A DNA stretch of 64,000 bases. It comes from Lachnospiraceae bacterium (GTDB lineage: Bacteria; Bacillota; Clostridia; Lachnospirales; Lachnospiraceae). Location: the NCBI GenBank assembly GCA_015057585.1, contig SVEF01000005.1:62001-126000 (forward strand), read 5' to 3'. Within the stretch, counting starts at the first letter, position 1, and each line of letters begins with the position of its first letter. The position numbers and the translations under genes were made by a program. Under the pieces are notes generated by a model, which did not search any database, was not told the origin of the DNA, and saw only the letters and a list, made by a program, of their open reading frames with translations. Shown piece by piece: positions 44,528-54,630 of the stretch.

Positions 44528-45934
44528 ATGCGGGAGCAGACAACAAAGACAGGGAAAAAGGGAAGTTTTTCCGTGTTTCGGGCAATTGGAACATGGTTTC
44601 TTTGGTTTGCGGTTTCCTTAAGTGCCCTTGTTTTTCTTTCCTGGCTGTCGGCCGGTATTCCGAAGAGTGCCATCCGGGAGAATCTGTTAGAGTCAGCGCG
44701 GTATCTGCTTGCGTCAGAAGACTTGTTTTACCAGATGAGGACAGGAGACCGCCGGACAGAAATACATAATTATGCGGATGCCACAACACTGAATATCCTG
44801 TATTCCATCGATGGGAAGGACCGGCTGGAAGAACTGTTCATTTCGCCTTTTTACTCGGACAGGGTAAACACAGAGAAGAATGTATTGGAACTTTTGCCGG
44901 AGCGGTTGGAAACAGAGGCAGAAGCAGATACCCTTTATGACCGGTACTGGCACGGGATGGTAATGGTGCTTAGACCCCTGCTTTTGCTGTTCTCTATACA
45001 GGGAATCCGCTGTGTCTTTATGGGAGCGCTGATTGCACTGTTCGTATTTCTTGAATTATTGCTTGTCAGGAAGAAACAGGCAACAGCCGCGGTATTGCTT
45101 GCATTTTCGGCAGCTTTGGTGCAGCTTCCGATGACGGCATTTTGTATAGAGTACATATCGGTTGTGCTGATCATGTTGGGCGTTTCGATTGCGATGGTAT
45201 ACAGTTGCGGGAGCCGGAAGAAAATTTTGGGTCTGTGTATCATCAGTGGGGTATGTGTTGCATTTTTTGATTTTTTGACAACGGAAACTTTGGCAGTTGT
45301 AGTTCCGCTTGCTGTTGTCTACTGCATTTGGTCAAAGGAAGGAAAGTTACAGTCATTTTGGAGTGAGGCAAAGTTCCTCGCCTTGGCAGGAATTTCCTGG
45401 GTATCAGCTTATGTGGGAAGTTATTTTTTGAAATGGACACTTGCCTCTTGGGTTTTGGGCGAAAATCGATGGACTACTGCAGTAGAATCGTTTTCGGCAC
45501 GTCAAGGAGGTGCCGTAGTCAGTTTTGCACTGGATAGCCTGGTGAATGGAAAGTTGATACCGGAGGCGGTTATGAAAACAGCAGGGGGGACGGTGCTTTG
45601 GCAACCGCTGTCTGCGGTGATGATAAATATACGGTTACTCTTAGGGCTCAGTGGGAAGATGACTCTGGAGAACCTGGCGCTGCTTCTGTTTTTTGCGGCA
45701 GCGGGAGTGGCAGGCATGATTTATTTATTCAGGAAAAAGGAAGCAGGAGTGTTACCGGGAATTTTGTTAGTGCTTGGGTTGTTGCCGGTGTTGAGAATGA
45801 TGGTGTTGCATAATCATTCAACGGTACACTGCTTTTTTGTATACAGAGCATATATGGGAACTATTTTTTGTTTTTTAATGGCAATATTTGAAGTGGTAGA
45901 TTGGAAATTGTTGCAAAGGAGGAAGAGAAAATGA
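44528..45934 (+). CDS. Multi-span membrane protein of unknown function
   Basis: A 468-residue protein with about nine hydrophobic segments. The first loop, between the first and second spans, is long and extracellular (residues about 45-145, with RLEELFISPFYSDRV and ADTLYDRYWHGM). The latter half is a run of closely spaced spans. I do not recognise the family. The topology recalls membrane glycosyltransferase-like proteins, but no catalytic motif was found. The gene is 16 nt after the cyclase and overlaps the next gene by 4 nt, so all three are probably cotranslated. Confidence 0.6.
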   Translation: MREQTTKTGKKGSFSVFRAIGTWFLWFAVSLSALVFLSWLSAGIPKSAIRENLLESARYLLASEDLFYQMRTGDRRTEIHNYADATTLNILYSIDGKDRLEELFISPFYSDRVNTEKNVLELLPERLETEAEADTLYDRYWHGMVMVLRPLLLLFSIQGIRCVFMGALIALFVFLELLLVRKKQATAAVLLAFSAALVQLPMTAFCIEYISVVLIMLGVSIAMVYSCGSRKKILGLCIISGVCVAFFDFLTTETLAVVVPLAVVYCIWSKEGKLQSFWSEAKFLALAGISWVSAYVGSYFLKWTLASWVLGENRWTTAVESFSARQGGAVVSFALDSLVNGKLIPEAVMKTAGGTVLWQPLSAVMINIRLLLGLSGKMTLENLALLLFFAAAGVAGMIYLFRKKEAGVLPGILLVLGLLPVLRMMVLHNHSTVHCFFVYRAYMGTIFCFLMAIFEVVDWKLLQRRKRK

Positions 45935-48030
45935 AGTGCATGGAATTTAGACAAAGGAAACGTGCCATGGTTGTGATTGCTGTGGTGTTTGCTCTTTTGA
46001 TGCGGATGTTTTTCTTTGCGGGAACTGAAACGAAAGCGGCAACACCGGTGGGTGGGGTGTCTTTGACGGTAGAGTATAATACCGGTGGGCCGACAGCGGC
46101 GATAACGCAGACAAAATACCGGTATTATGTAGATGAGGCAGCCGGAACCATGGATGATTCTGTGATAATCACGATGCCGGCGGAACGCGAGATTTCATTG
46201 TCGGAGGGACAGATATTAACTGCATGGCAGTTGACGGACCCGATTAGTATGGACATTGTTTTTTTGGCTCCGGGAGATACGTATACTTTGAATTGGGACG
46301 CTTTGCTGGAAGGGCGTGATTCCGGTGAAGTGACAATGAATATTAATGCAATAATCCGTGAGTATTCTGTTGCGGATTTTGTTTGGGGAGACGACTACAA
46401 TACGTATTACATTACGAATTACGACAGTGTGAAAGATATTTCCATAGCATCATATGGCGAAAGTGGATTTACGATTACGGCACCGGGTGAAGCAAAGATA
46501 GAGAGACATGAGTTCTTGTATTGGCGTCTCTTAAACAGTGATTATATGGAAGTGGCGACAGCCGGGGCAAATACAACCTTTATGTCTTCGGACGGAGAAG
46601 AATATCTGGCGTTGTATGACAGCTATGAAAATCTGACCATTGAGGCGGTCGGCATACCGGTTGCATCCATCCGTTTTTATCCGGAGGAATATGATATGTC
46701 AACGGTGCTCGATACCGTCTATGTAACCAAAGAGACGGATGACAACGGAACAAAGGCATTGGCTGTACAAATGGCGGATGCACCTGCTGATGGTCCGGAC
46801 AGTCTGTTTTTGACGTGGTTCGAGCAAATTAATTATACCTATGTGCAACCGGGAACGACTGTGGTCTATGACCTGGATGATATGCAGGATGGTTATTCGG
46901 AGTGGCCTGCGCTTTCATCGGGATACGAGGCATCGGTATTCGGAACCTGGGTAGATGTAGCAATGGAGTTTGGAGATGTTGAGGTAAAAGGATATGAATC
47001 TAAGGCAGAAATAGAGAGACAGGAGAACTATTTTACATTGAATGCACCGGGTAATGCAATGGCAGACGGGTATTACTTGAAGGAATGGAAGGTGACACTG
47101 GGAGGCACCGATTATCAGGTGACTCCGGAGGGGACAGTATGCGATAGCAGCGGAACACCGTTACAACTCGATTATAAAACCTATGCTGGAGAGACGATTA
47201 CGTTTGTGGCAGAGTGGGAGCCTCTTCTGACAGCAACGGTGGAGTATTACGCATCCCAGAGCGATTATATGCAGGGAATTGTCGCATGGAGTGATACCCA
47301 TACGCAGGAAGGCGGGACAGACAGTTTAATGATTCAAATGCCGTCAGCCGGGAATTCTTCCCGATATTTTCTGAGATGGACCTGTGTACAGCAAAAGGGA
47401 CATTTCTTTGAAGAGGAACAGATAGAATTTTATTGGGAATATTTAGAAACCGTAGACTATACGTTGCAGATGGTGGCAGAAACGGCAGACATTATTGTGG
47501 AAATGAACGACAACGGGGAGGCCGATGTCGTCGAGGAATCGGAGTTTGAGATTGTCCGGTATGAAACCTACTTTGATGTAATGATACCGGAACGGATGCC
47601 CGGCAGAACAGGTTATACTTTTGCAGGCTGGTCGGCGCAGACCAATATCGGAGAAAGGGAAGTTTTTGAGCCGGGAAGCACGTGGTCGCTGGATTATGAC
47701 GGACATGAAGAAACTTATCTGACGTTTGTGGCAAACTGGGTGGCAGATCCGACGCCGACCCCAACGCCAACGAACACACCGACCCCAACCAATACGCCTG
47801 TGCCAACGGTAACACCATCTCCAACACCGACCGGCACACCGATACCGACCCCGACGCCGACACCGGATCCAGTCATGGTATACGAGGGTGACAACTATCT
47901 TTGGGACGGCGAAAAATATCAGTTCTCCGGTGGCACCTGGATGATAGAGGGAGATGCCACGGTATACGAGGGATGGATAGAATTTTATGTGCCGTCGTAT
48001 GGTTATTACTACATTAAGGGAGGAGAATAA
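45931..48030 (+). CDS. Secreted protein with InlB/Listeria-Bacteroides-type repeats
   Basis: A 699-residue exported protein. Its signal peptide ([18 protein letters not shown]) ends before TKAATP. The body holds several beta-grasp-like repeats ending in aromatic FxxWx patterns, the clearest being [16 protein letters not shown] and [11 protein letters not shown], with TFVAEWEP and [10 protein letters not shown] at repeat ends. A Thr-Pro linker and a last domain rich in Tyr ([14 protein letters not shown]) follow. The start is set at 45931 because AAGGAGG is 8 nt upstream. No cell-wall anchor is seen. It is cotranslated with the membrane protein before it and precedes the FecR-like gene by 5 nt. 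Confidence 0.75.
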   Translation: MKCMEFRQRKRAMVVIAVVFALLMRMFFFAGTETKAATPVGGVSLTVEYNTGGPTAAITQTKYRYYVDEAAGTMDDSVIITMPAEREISLSEGQILTAWQLTDPISMDIVFLAPGDTYTLNWDALLEGRDSGEVTMNINAIIREYSVADFVWGDDYNTYYITNYDSVKDISIASYGESGFTITAPGEAKIERHEFLYWRLLNSDYMEVATAGANTTFMSSDGEEYLALYDSYENLTIEAVGIPVASIRFYPEEYDMSTVLDTVYVTKETDDNGTKALAVQMADAPADGPDSLFLTWFEQINYTYVQPGTTVVYDLDDMQDGYSEWPALSSGYEASVFGTWVDVAMEFGDVEVKGYESKAEIERQENYFTLNAPGNAMADGYYLKEWKVTLGGTDYQVTPEGTVCDSSGTPLQLDYKTYAGETITFVAEWEPLLTATVEYYASQSDYMQGIVAWSDTHTQEGGTDSLMIQMPSAGNSSRYFLRWTCVQQKGHFFEEEQIEFYWEYLETVDYTLQMVAETADIIVEMNDNGEADVVEESEFEIVRYETYFDVMIPERMPGRTGYTFAGWSAQTNIGEREVFEPGSTWSLDYDGHEETYLTFVANWVADPTPTPTPTNTPTPTNTPVPTVTPSPTPTGTPIPTPTPTPDPVMVYEGDNYLWDGEKYQFSGGTWMIEGDATVYEGWIEFYVPSYGYYYIKGGE

Positions 48031-48035
48031 ACGCT

Positions 48036-49397
48036 ATGAAGAATAAATTAAAGATCCTTCTTCCGATTGCGATAGGCATTGTAGCAGTGGTTGCTGTATG
48101 CTTGGTTCTCTTTCTGAATAAAGAGGAAGCATACCGTTCCATTGAAGTCTATAATGTGGAAGGAAGCGCAGAGGTAGAGCGTGAAGTGATTGGCGTACTG
48201 GATGCGTATGCAGGGATGATGCTTCAAAATGAGGATGATGTAACAGTAGAAACGTCCAGTTATCTGTATTTGAAATTGGATGCAGATAAATATGTGTTAC
48301 TGGAGCCGGGAACCAGAGTGCATCTGGTTGCAACCGGTGACAGTGTGAACAGCAAGACCACGATTTATCTGGAGTCCGGAGCCATTGTCAGCCGAATTGA
48401 TAAGGAGTTAAGTGAAGATTCGGTTTATGAAGTTATAACACCAAATTCTACTATGGCGGTAAGGGGTACCATTTTCCGTATTGAAGTCAGTGTGAATACA
48501 GAAAATGAAATTGACGCGGAAGGAAATCCGGTGCCGACCCGGACGAAAGTTTTGGTATTTGAAGGACAGGTCGACAGCAAACTGATTCAGCCGTCCGGTG
48601 AAGTGAGTGAAAAGGTAGTAAAAGTATCTGCCAATACATCGGTTACTATCGAGATGACGGAAGTGGAGTCCGAGTATAAAGGCGAACCGATAGAACTCGA
48701 AGCGGAAGAATATGAAGAACTGAATTTGGAAATTCTTGAATTCCTGATTGAGGCAGTGGAAAACCGTGAGGAAAAAGGGGAAGAAATTGAAATTCCGGCA
48801 GAAGTGGTGAAAGAAGTGAAGGAAATCGTAGAAAAGTGGGAACCAACACCGACACCGACAGCAACAAACACACCGGCACCGACAGCTACGAATACACCGA
48901 TACCAAAGCCGACAGATACACCAACGCCGGAACCAACGCCGACAGATACACCAACGCCGACGGATACGCCAACGCCGGAACCGACACCGACAGATACGCC
49001 AACGCCGGAACCGACACCGACGAATACGCCAACGCCGGTGCCGACACCGACAAACACGCCAACGCCGGTGCCGACGCCAACGAATACGCCAACACCAACG
49101 CCGACGAATACGCCGACACCGACAAACACACCAACGCCGACGAATACGCCGACACCGACAAACACACCAACGCCGACGAATACGCCGACGCCGACAAATA
49201 CTCCGACACCGACTCCTACACCAAAAATGTGTAGGGTAAGGTTCATGGTATATGGAATGTTGTTTGCCAGTCAGAGGGTGGTACAGGGACAGACAGTACA
49301 GGAACCATGGCTGCGACCGACGGAGTACGGATATTGGGATTATGATTTTAAGAAGCCGGTAGAAGACGACCTCGTTATTTATTGGATTCCGGAATAA
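48036..49397 (+). CDS. FecR-domain membrane protein with Thr-Pro stalk
   Basis: A 453-residue protein. One N-terminal span ([20 protein letters not shown]) is followed by a FecR-like domain at about 35-215: [51 protein letters not shown] Glu-rich helix follows, then a stalk of about 125 residues of Thr-Pro/Asn-Thr-Pro repeats. A last domain ([20 protein letters not shown]) resembles an InlB repeat. FecR domains in non-sigma contexts are thought to sense or bind glycan. Its closeness to a CHASE2-cyclase suggests a shared envelope-sensing system, which is inference. Confidence 0.8.
   Translation: MKNKLKILLPIAIGIVAVVAVCLVLFLNKEEAYRSIEVYNVEGSAEVEREVIGVLDAYAGMMLQNEDDVTVETSSYLYLKLDADKYVLLEPGTRVHLVATGDSVNSKTTIYLESGAIVSRIDKELSEDSVYEVITPNSTMAVRGTIFRIEVSVNTENEIDAEGNPVPTRTKVLVFEGQVDSKLIQPSGEVSEKVVKVSANTSVTIEMTEVESEYKGEPIELEAEEYEELNLEILEFLIEAVENREEKGEEIEIPAEVVKEVKEIVEKWEPTPTPTATNTPAPTATNTPIPKPTDTPTPEPTPTDTPTPTDTPTPEPTPTDTPTPEPTPTNTPTPVPTPTNTPTPVPTPTNTPTPTPTNTPTPTNTPTPTNTPTPTNTPTPTNTPTPTNTPTPTPTPKMCRVRFMVYGMLFASQRVVQGQTVQEPWLRPTEYGYWDYDFKKPVEDDLVIYWIPE
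48836..49220 (+). repeat. Thr-Pro coding tandem repeats
   Basis: Degenerate units of 12-30 bases based on CCGACGAATACGCCAACG encode the Thr-Pro-Thr-Asn-Thr-Pro stalk of the FecR-like protein. The unit number is likely variable between strains. Confidence 0.85.
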
Positions 49398-49428
49398 AAA
49401 ACTACAAAGTACAGAAAGGGGCATCGGA

Positions 49429-50136
49429 ATGAAACAGGAAAAAACAAGGGTTTCAGTTTTGATGCCCTGTTTTAATGAAGAAAAGGCAATCGGAGCATGT
49501 GTAAGCAATGCAATCCGGTTTTTAAATGAAAATAAGATAGAAGGTGAAGTGCTGGTTGTGGACAACAACAGTACCGATGCTTCGGCAAAACTTGCAAAGG
49601 AGGCAGGAGCGAGAGTTGTCTGTGAAAGAAAGCAGGGGTATGGAGCTGCTTTGCGGGCAGGCATTAGGTCGGCGGAGGGAGAATATATCCTGATGCTGGA
49701 TGCGGACGGTAGTTATGATGTAGCGGAAGGAATGCCGTTCTTGGAAAAACTGGGGGAAGGATACGATTTTGTCATCGGAAACCGTTTTGCGGGAGAGATA
49801 GAAACCGGGGCGATGCCATGGTTACACAGACGCATTGGAAATCCGTTGCTTTCTGCACTCGGACGGAAATTGTCGCATACAAAAATCGGAGATTTCCATT
49901 GCGGCATGAGAGCTTTCCGAAAGGAAAGTATCGGTAACCTGCAGTTAATGACGGAACAGATGGAATTTGCCAGTGAAATGATTATGAAGGCAGCGGCAAA
50001 TGCTTGTAAAATGACCGAAGTTCCGTGTAATCTGTACCGGGACAAAAGGGAAGGGAGATCACATTTACGACCTGTCCGGGACGGTTTGCGGCACCTGTGT
50101 TGTATGTGGAAAAATCGAAAGGGGAGAAAACAATGA
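49429..50136 (+). CDS. Family 2 glycosyltransferase
   Basis: A 235-residue GT-A fold transferase of the polyprenyl-phosphate mannose/glucose synthase group. The nucleotide-sugar region VSVLMPCFNEEKAIGACV opens the protein. VLVVDNNSTDASAKLAKEAG and the metal-binding DADGSYD follow, with the acceptor region GNRFAGEIETGAMPWLHRR. There is no membrane span at the C-terminus. It likely makes a lipid-linked sugar for surface polymers. AAAGGGGCATCGG lies before the ATG. Its stop overlaps the GH42 start (ATGA). Confidence 0.88.
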   Translation: MKQEKTRVSVLMPCFNEEKAIGACVSNAIRFLNENKIEGEVLVVDNNSTDASAKLAKEAGARVVCERKQGYGAALRAGIRSAEGEYILMLDADGSYDVAEGMPFLEKLGEGYDFVIGNRFAGEIETGAMPWLHRRIGNPLLSALGRKLSHTKIGDFHCGMRAFRKESIGNLQLMTEQMEFASEMIMKAAANACKMTEVPCNLYRDKREGRSHLRPVRDGLRHLCCMWKNRKGRKQ

Positions 50137-52085
50137 TTTTTGGAGTGGATTATTATCCGGAGCATTGGGAAAGATCAGAATGGGAGCAGCAGGCAGATTT
50201 GATGAAAAAAGGCGGATTTAATACGGTCCGCATGGGCGAATTTGCGTGGAAGCTGTTTGAACCGAGAGAAGGAGAGTATGATTTCTCGTTTCTGGATGAA
50301 GCGATAGATATATTAGAAAAAAGGGATATTAAGGTCATTCTTGGTACGCCGACTGCGGCACCGCCAAAGTGGCTGGTAAATAAATATGATGTGTTGCTCC
50401 GTGACCGTTACGGCAGAAAACGCGGCTGGGGCTCACGGCGTGAGTATTGTGCGAACAGTGAGGACTATCAGGAATTGTCGAAAAAGATTGTCCGCAGGAT
50501 GGCAGAACATTATAAGAATAATAAAAATGTCATCGGCTGGCAGATTGACAATGAGTTCGGCTGTCACGGAACGACACGGTGCTATTGTGAAGCCTGCAGG
50601 CAGAAGTTTGCCGGTTGGCTGAAGGAAAAGTATGGTACGATTGAGAATCTAAATAAGACCTGGGGAACGACGTTCTGGAGTCTGGATTTTGATTCTTTTG
50701 AGGATATGATTTTACCGGGTTACAATGCCTGTGAGGGAGAGACGTGGGCGAATCCCGCGCATAATCCGTCACTGGATTTGGAGTACCGCCGGTTTATGTC
50801 GGAATCCTGGGTGAACTACCAGCAGATGCAGATAGACATAATCAGGGAATATACGGATGCACCGGTCACGCATAACATGATGGGGCATGCATCGGATATT
50901 GACTATTACCGTCTGGGGGAAGGTTTAGACTATGTATCCTGGGATAATTACCCGCAGGACCAGTGGGGAAGCCACGATGTACCGTGGGTGGCTATGGCAC
51001 ATGAAATTATGTACGGTGTAAAGCATAAGAACTTTGTGGTGATGGAAGAGCAGGCGGGACCTTGTGGCTGGGACCGTGTCGGCGATGCGCCAAAACCGGG
51101 GCAGTTAAGGCTTTGGACGCACCAGGCAGTGGCGCATGGTGCGGAGGGCATCGTATATTTCCGCTTCCGTACGGCACTGTTTGGAATGGAGCAGTACTGG
51201 TATGGCGTGCTGGACCATGACGGAGTGCCGAGACGCAGGTTTTATGAAATTCAGAAGACCGGAAAAGAACTGGCACTGCTTGGGGATACGGTAACCTGCG
51301 GAAAGAAAGTACAGGAGGTCATGATTTACCGGACCTATGATGATGTCTGGAGTCATCAGATTAAGAGCCATCATAACGGATTTGATTATGAGGTGCTGTT
51401 GTATTCGTATTTTAAGGCAAATCAGAGACTGGGCATCAATCCGGTGGTATCCAACCGGAACCTGTCGGATTATAAAGTGGTATATTTCCCTGCGGCAAAT
51501 GTGGTGAGCGATGCACAGGCGAAGGAAATCGAAGAATATGTGATGAACGGAGGCGTTGCAGTGTTTACGTTCCGCAGCGGACTTAGGGATGAGTTTAACA
51601 ACATCCGTCCGATGGCGGTGCCGGGCGTATTTGCAAAACTTGCCTGCACGGAGGTTAGTGAATTCGCTACTCCAACCGGTGAGGTTTTGGTAGAGGGAAT
51701 GGTAAACGGAAAATCAAAACTCTGGTGTGATATTTTAGAGCCGCAGGAGGCAAGCATCCTTAGTACGTATGCGGGGGAGTATTACAAAGGGAAGGCAGCA
51801 ATCTCAGCCGTTCTTATGGGGAAGGGCTGTGTCTACTACGTTGGCTGTGATCTGGATGATGCCGGTATGAAGGAACTGGTACGGTTGATTTCCGAAAAGC
51901 ACGGAATTGTAACGTATGAATTGCCGGAAAATGTGGAACTTGTTGAGAAGGAAGCGTGCCGGTATCTGCTCAATCATAACGAGACTCCGGTAAAAGTGGA
52001 CATGACCGGAACAGACCTTTTGACAGGAGAAGAATTTAACGGAACCCTTGACGGTTTTGAAGTCGTGGTGTTAAATAAGAGATAG
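50133..52085 (+). CDS. Beta-galactosidase, glycoside hydrolase family 42
   Basis: A 650-residue GH42 enzyme without a signal peptide, so it acts on imported oligosaccharides. It starts MIFGVDYYPEHWER as in the family. The acid/base Glu is in GWQIDNEFGCHG (Glu141). The nucleophile lies in FVVMEEQAGPCGW (Glu305 or Glu306). Cysteines of the zinc cluster near residues 145-160 (CHG, CYCEAC) are present. A trimerisation domain and a beta-sandwich tail follow. The start at 50133 has GGGGAG 7 nt upstream, inside the glycosyltransferase gene. Confidence 0.94.
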   Translation: MIFGVDYYPEHWERSEWEQQADLMKKGGFNTVRMGEFAWKLFEPREGEYDFSFLDEAIDILEKRDIKVILGTPTAAPPKWLVNKYDVLLRDRYGRKRGWGSRREYCANSEDYQELSKKIVRRMAEHYKNNKNVIGWQIDNEFGCHGTTRCYCEACRQKFAGWLKEKYGTIENLNKTWGTTFWSLDFDSFEDMILPGYNACEGETWANPAHNPSLDLEYRRFMSESWVNYQQMQIDIIREYTDAPVTHNMMGHASDIDYYRLGEGLDYVSWDNYPQDQWGSHDVPWVAMAHEIMYGVKHKNFVVMEEQAGPCGWDRVGDAPKPGQLRLWTHQAVAHGAEGIVYFRFRTALFGMEQYWYGVLDHDGVPRRRFYEIQKTGKELALLGDTVTCGKKVQEVMIYRTYDDVWSHQIKSHHNGFDYEVLLYSYFKANQRLGINPVVSNRNLSDYKVVYFPAANVVSDAQAKEIEEYVMNGGVAVFTFRSGLRDEFNNIRPMAVPGVFAKLACTEVSEFATPTGEVLVEGMVNGKSKLWCDILEPQEASILSTYAGEYYKGKAAISAVLMGKGCVYYVGCDLDDAGMKELVRLISEKHGIVTYELPENVELVEKEACRYLLNHNETPVKVDMTGTDLLTGEEFNGTLDGFEVVVLNKR

Positions 52086-52138
52086 CATTCCGGTGGCAGA
52101 CGCCGGAGCGGAAAAATAAGAAAAAAGTGAGGGCAAGG

Positions 52139-53902
52139 ATGATGTATGACAGATGGTCGCTGGATGTTTTATACACCGGCTTTGAGGATGAGAAGTTTCA
52201 GAAAGATTTAGAAAAGTTTGATGAGATGATTGCTGCATATCAGAGGATGGCAGAAAGTCTGACAGAGGGCGATGTAAGAGAAAACGTAAAGAAAGCACTT
52301 TTGACAGAAGAAGCGTTTACGGAAGTGGCAAACAGACTGTTTAGTTTCTGTTCCTTAAGCCAGTCGGTCAATACCTCCGATACAGACAGTGTTTCTTATA
52401 TGGGACGCCTGATGCAGAAGATGGGTGATGTGACGAAGGCAGGTACCATCGTAGAAAAGTACATTGCGGCGATTGAGGATTTAGATGCTGTGATTGGGGA
52501 GGATGAGCTTTTAGTAGCGTATTCCGACCGTCTGCATGAGATTAAGAATAGCGCAAGGTATACACTTTCTGAGGATGTGGAAGAGGCACTGGCGAGAATG
52601 GATGTGTGCGGCGGCAGTGCCTGGAGTGATTTGCAGGGCTTTTTAACCTCGTCTGTGGAAGTGGATTTTAAGGGTGAAAAGGTAACGCTTTCTGCAATCC
52701 GCAACATGGCATACGATGCGGATGCCACCGTGCGTAAGGAGGCATATGAAGCAGAGCTTGCGGCATACGAAAAGATTAAGGATTCCATCGCGTACTCCTT
52801 AAACAGCATCAAATTACAGGATTTGACCGTGACAAAGATGCGTGGTCACAAATCACCTCTGGATCGGGTACTTTACAACTCCAGAATGGAGCGCGCAACG
52901 CTCGAAGCACTCCTTGAGGCAATGAGAGAATACATGCCGAATTTCCACAGCTATCTGCGTGCAAAGGCAGAAAGCCTCGGACATAAGAACGGGCTTCCTT
53001 GGTATGATTTATTTGCTCCGATGGGAAAGAATACAAAGAAGTATACGGTGGAGGAATCCAAGGCATATTTGATGAATGTGTTTGAACAGTTTAATCCGAA
53101 GATGGCAGAGATTATCGACCGTGCATACGAGGAAAACTGGATTGATTTCTTCCCGAGAGCAGGCAAGGTGGGCGGTGCGTTCTGTGCGTCCTTAGAAGGT
53201 GAAAAGCAGTTCCGCGTGCTGACTAACTTTGACGGCTCGTTCAGTGATGTGGTGACTCTGGCACACGAGCTTGGTCATGGCTATCATGATTTTATGATTT
53301 TTGATAACCGTCCGTTAAATACAAGCTATTCCATGCCGGTGGCAGAAACTGCATCGACCTTTAATGAAAACGTGGTGACCAACCATGCGATTGCCAATGC
53401 AACCTCGGATGACGAAAAACTGGCTCTCTTAGAGGGACAGTTAAGTGACGTGACACAGATTATCTGCGATATTTATTCCAGATTCTTATTTGAGTCCAGA
53501 GTGGTGGAAAACCGTGCTGAGAATTTTATGTTTGCAGATGAACTTTGCAATATCATGTTAGAGGCACAGAAAGAGGCTTATGGCGATGGTCTTGACCACA
53601 GCGTGCTGCATCCGTATATGTGGGCTTGCAAGGGCCATTATTACAGTGCCGGCCTTGGCTTTTATAACTTCCCGTATGCGTTTGGCGGCTTATTTGCCCG
53701 CGGGTTATATGAAAAGTATAAAAAAGAGGGTGCAGGCTTTCTTGAAAAGTATAACTTAATGCTTAAGGAAACTCCGGTCCGCAGCGTAGAGAATGTGGCA
53801 AAGATTTGTGATATTGACCTGACAAAGAAGGAATTCTGGCTGATGAGCCTGCATTCTTACGATGAGGCAATCGCAGAGTTTAAGAGACTGGCAAAGAAGT
53901 AA
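52139..53902 (+). CDS. M3 family oligoendopeptidase (PepF type)
   Basis: A 587-residue zinc oligopeptidase that cuts peptides in the cytoplasm. The zinc motif LAHELGHGYHD (His376, Glu377, His380) is complete and the second ligand is in AETASTFNENV. The helix LFSFCSLSQSVNTSD is typical of M3. The ATG at 52139 or 52142 is chosen as start, and GTG at 52127 would only add four residues. The last codon and stop are part of a 16-bp palindrome arm shared with the convergent DtxR-type gene. Confidence 0.93.
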   Translation: MMYDRWSLDVLYTGFEDEKFQKDLEKFDEMIAAYQRMAESLTEGDVRENVKKALLTEEAFTEVANRLFSFCSLSQSVNTSDTDSVSYMGRLMQKMGDVTKAGTIVEKYIAAIEDLDAVIGEDELLVAYSDRLHEIKNSARYTLSEDVEEALARMDVCGGSAWSDLQGFLTSSVEVDFKGEKVTLSAIRNMAYDADATVRKEAYEAELAAYEKIKDSIAYSLNSIKLQDLTVTKMRGHKSPLDRVLYNSRMERATLEALLEAMREYMPNFHSYLRAKAESLGHKNGLPWYDLFAPMGKNTKKYTVEESKAYLMNVFEQFNPKMAEIIDRAYEENWIDFFPRAGKVGGAFCASLEGEKQFRVLTNFDGSFSDVVTLAHELGHGYHDFMIFDNRPLNTSYSMPVAETASTFNENVVTNHAIANATSDDEKLALLEGQLSDVTQIICDIYSRFLFESRVVENRAENFMFADELCNIMLEAQKEAYGDGLDHSVLHPYMWACKGHYYSAGLGFYNFPYAFGGLFARGLYEKYKKEGAGFLEKYNLMLKETPVRSVENVAKICDIDLTKKEFWLMSLHSYDEAIAEFKRLAKK

Positions 53903-54041
53903 GACGTGACAGTATAATGTTTTGAAGAATAAATCTCCCGGTTTTTATATTCCTTACAGCTCAGACGAAATTCGCTGTGCCGGAATATAAAAATCGGGAG
54001 ATTTGCGTTTTGAAAAGAATTATCATGTCACGTCTTACTTC
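53896..54041. repeat. Long palindrome joining the ends of pepF and the DtxR-type gene
   Basis: GAAGTAAGACGTGACA (53896-53911) pairs perfectly with 54026-54041. Both arms contain a stop codon of a flanking gene. Inside, AAATCTCCCGGTTTTTATATTCC pairs with its near-perfect complement about 30 nt later, with an ACAGC / GCTGT tip. It probably acts as a bidirectional terminator. Confidence 0.85.
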
Positions 54042-54397
54042 ATAATATATTTCTTGATGGCTTCGAAACTTTCGGGACTGAGAACGTGCTCAATTTTGCA
54101 AGCGTCCTCCAGTGCAGTTTCTTCCGATACGCCAAGCCTCATCAGCCAGCCGGAAATGAGTTCGTGACGTTCAAAAATCATCTCGGCAATAGCTCGTCCC
54201 GATTCGGTCAGTGTGATAAACCCGGCATCGGATACCACGATGTGTTCCTGCTCGCGCAGGTTTTTCATCGCAATGCTGACACTGGATTTCTTAAATCCGA
54301 GTTCATTTGCGATGTCAACAGAACGCACAACCGGAAGCTTTTTGCTCAGCACAAGTATGGTTTCTAAATAGTTTTCAGCAGATTCGTTTACATTCAT
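54035..54397 (-). CDS. DtxR/MntR-family metal-dependent repressor
   Basis: A 120-residue protein: N-terminal winged helix (SAENYLETILVLSKKLPVVRSVDIANELGFKKSSVSIAMKNLREQ) and dimerisation/metal domain with HELISGWLMRLGV, EDACKIEHVLSPES. It lacks the SH3-like third domain of DtxR, as in MntR. It binds Fe(II) or Mn(II) and represses uptake genes. The neighbouring feo genes with two identical-type operators suggest that iron uptake is its target. The promoter is at 54471-54499 on the minus strand. Confidence 0.9.
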   Translation of the reverse strand: MNVNESAENYLETILVLSKKLPVVRSVDIANELGFKKSSVSIAMKNLREQEHIVVSDAGFITLTESGRAIAEMIFERHELISGWLMRLGVSEETALEDACKIEHVLSPESFEAIKKYIMK

Positions 54398-54470
54398 TTC
54401 ATTTAACCCCGGAATACATAATCAGAACAAGAAAAATCAACTCGGTATTTTCCTTTGTTCATTATCATAT

Positions 54471-54499
54471 AGTATAGCATAGATTTGCCGAGAATTCAA
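54471..54499 (-). promoter_or_regulatory. SigA-type promoter of the DtxR-type gene
   Basis: On the minus strand TTGAAT (54494-54499) and TATACT (54471-54476) are 17 bases apart. Confidence 0.65.
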
Positions 54500-54556
54500 A
54501 AAGAATTTACATTCATGAAACAGAGAAAAAGTATCAATAAATGTATAAAAAACCTC

Positions 54557-54609
54557 TTGACAATCCTGCCATAGAATGGTAAAGTATCTTGTGGTTAGAT
54601 AAAACTAAC
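54557..54609 (+). promoter_or_regulatory. feoA promoter with metal-repressor operator
   Basis: TTGACA (54557-54562) and TAAAGT (54580-54585) have 17-base spacing. At 54594-54609, the expected transcription start, lies GTTAGATAAAACTAAC, an inverted repeat matching one before feoB. A DtxR-type repressor bound there would block initiation. Confidence 0.7.
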
Positions 54610-54630
54610 AATGGTGAGAGGAGGAAAACC

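Noticed and set aside
48587-49246. Val-Gly repeat open frame on the minus strand, and a Thr/Asp-rich frame on the + strand, in the FecR-like gene
   Set aside because: Both come from reading the Thr-Pro codon repeat in other frames. Neither has a start context of its own.
54589-54630. Upstream ATG for feoA at 54589
   Set aside because: It overlaps the operator and the probable transcription start. ATG 54631 has a strong GAGAGGAGG site.
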